A stretch of DNA of 5,079 nucleotides from Candidatus Schekmanbacteria bacterium GWA2_38_11 (GTDB lineage Bacteria > Schekmanbacteria > GWA2-38-11), in contig MGDB01000085.1 in NCBI GenBank assembly GCA_001790645.1, forward strand, positions 1-5,079, written 5' to 3'. The notes under the pieces were generated by a model. That model searched no databases. It was not told the origin of the DNA and saw only the letters and a program-made list of their open reading frames with translations. The translations under genes were made by a program, and so were the position numbers. Below are positions 4,940 to 5,079 of this stretch, in pieces (the stretch's first letter is position 1; each line of letters begins with the position of its first letter).

Positions 4940-5016
4940 TCTTATAAACTGAAGGTGAAAATCAAATAGCTTGATATTAAAGGATATTTTTTCTCCATTT
5001 AAAAACATCCTTTTTT

Positions 5017-5041
5017 AATCTGCTTATTTATTGCGCAGATT
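5017..5041. promoter_or_regulatory. Palindrome upstream of glnA, candidate activator site
   Basis: AATCTGC (5017-5023) and GCAGATT (5035-5041) form a perfect 7-bp inverted repeat with an 11-nt centre, about 105-130 bp upstream of the inferred sigma-54 start. That is the usual distance for an enhancer-type activator site. Neither strand has a T-run after it, so it is not a terminator. The arms are not a close match to the enterobacterial NtrC site, so the binding protein is unknown. Confidence 0.45.
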
Positions 5042-5079
5042 GAATTTCGCTATGGCTAAAAAATAATCACACTCTAAGA

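Noticed and set aside
4942..4998. Minus-strand 18-codon frame (starting MEKKYPL) upstream of glnA, a possible leader peptide.
   Set aside because: It lies upstream of the sigma-54 transcript start, so it would not be on that mRNA. It has only a loosely spaced AAGGA and is short enough to be chance.
4979..5016. Stem AAAGGAT/ATCCTTT followed by a few T, resembling a plus-strand terminator.
   Set aside because: The stem is short and AT-rich with a 21-nt loop, and no plus-strand gene lies to its left.

Overview
The window is an AT-rich bacterial chromosomal segment. It holds the 3' end of one secreted-protein gene, a small cysteine-containing peptide gene, a three-gene operon of very small proteins, and a nitrogen-assimilation pair (amt and glnA). 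Type I glutamine synthetase with an adenylylation-site tyrosine, a sigma-54-type promoter, a TSP3-repeat protein with a fibronectin-like C-terminus, and a stand-alone EF-Tu domain-2-like protein together suggest an uncultured Gram-negative lineage such as Nitrospirota or Desulfobacterota. That assignment is inference from gene style, not a search.

Layout. 1-588 (+): C-terminal part of a calcium-binding TSP3-repeat exported protein. 589-704: two blocks of 7-bp tandem repeats. 705-860 (+): an unlisted 51-residue peptide with three cysteines and the look of a RiPP precursor. 877-960: two REP-like hairpins of identical architecture flanking a third hairpin. 984-1026: a strong rho-independent terminator. 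1625-1096 (-): a compact operon of an FmdB-type zinc ribbon, a 30-residue membrane peptide and an EF-Tu domain-2-like protein. 1724-1857: more heptad repeats. 3238-1859 (-): ammonium transporter Amt. 3245-3458: three hairpins, two of them copies of one element with a compensatory base-pair change, plus another heptad array. 4871-3459 (-): glutamine synthetase glnA. 4872-5079: glnA control region with a good sigma-54 promoter and an upstream palindrome.

How the genes work together. Amt imports ammonium and GlnA fixes it into glutamine. Both are co-directional, and the sigma-54 promoter points to nitrogen-limitation control through an NtrC-type activator. No glnB/glnK is visible beside them. 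The peptide gene has a good ribosome binding site and sits about 120 nt upstream of a strong terminator, but no maturation enzyme is in the window.

The most unusual features are non-coding. A family of 7-bp-period repeats lies directly after the stop codons of three unrelated genes, in the same order and in the sense orientation each time. There is also a REP-like doublet and a covarying hairpin pair, one copy of which may cover the amt ribosome binding site.
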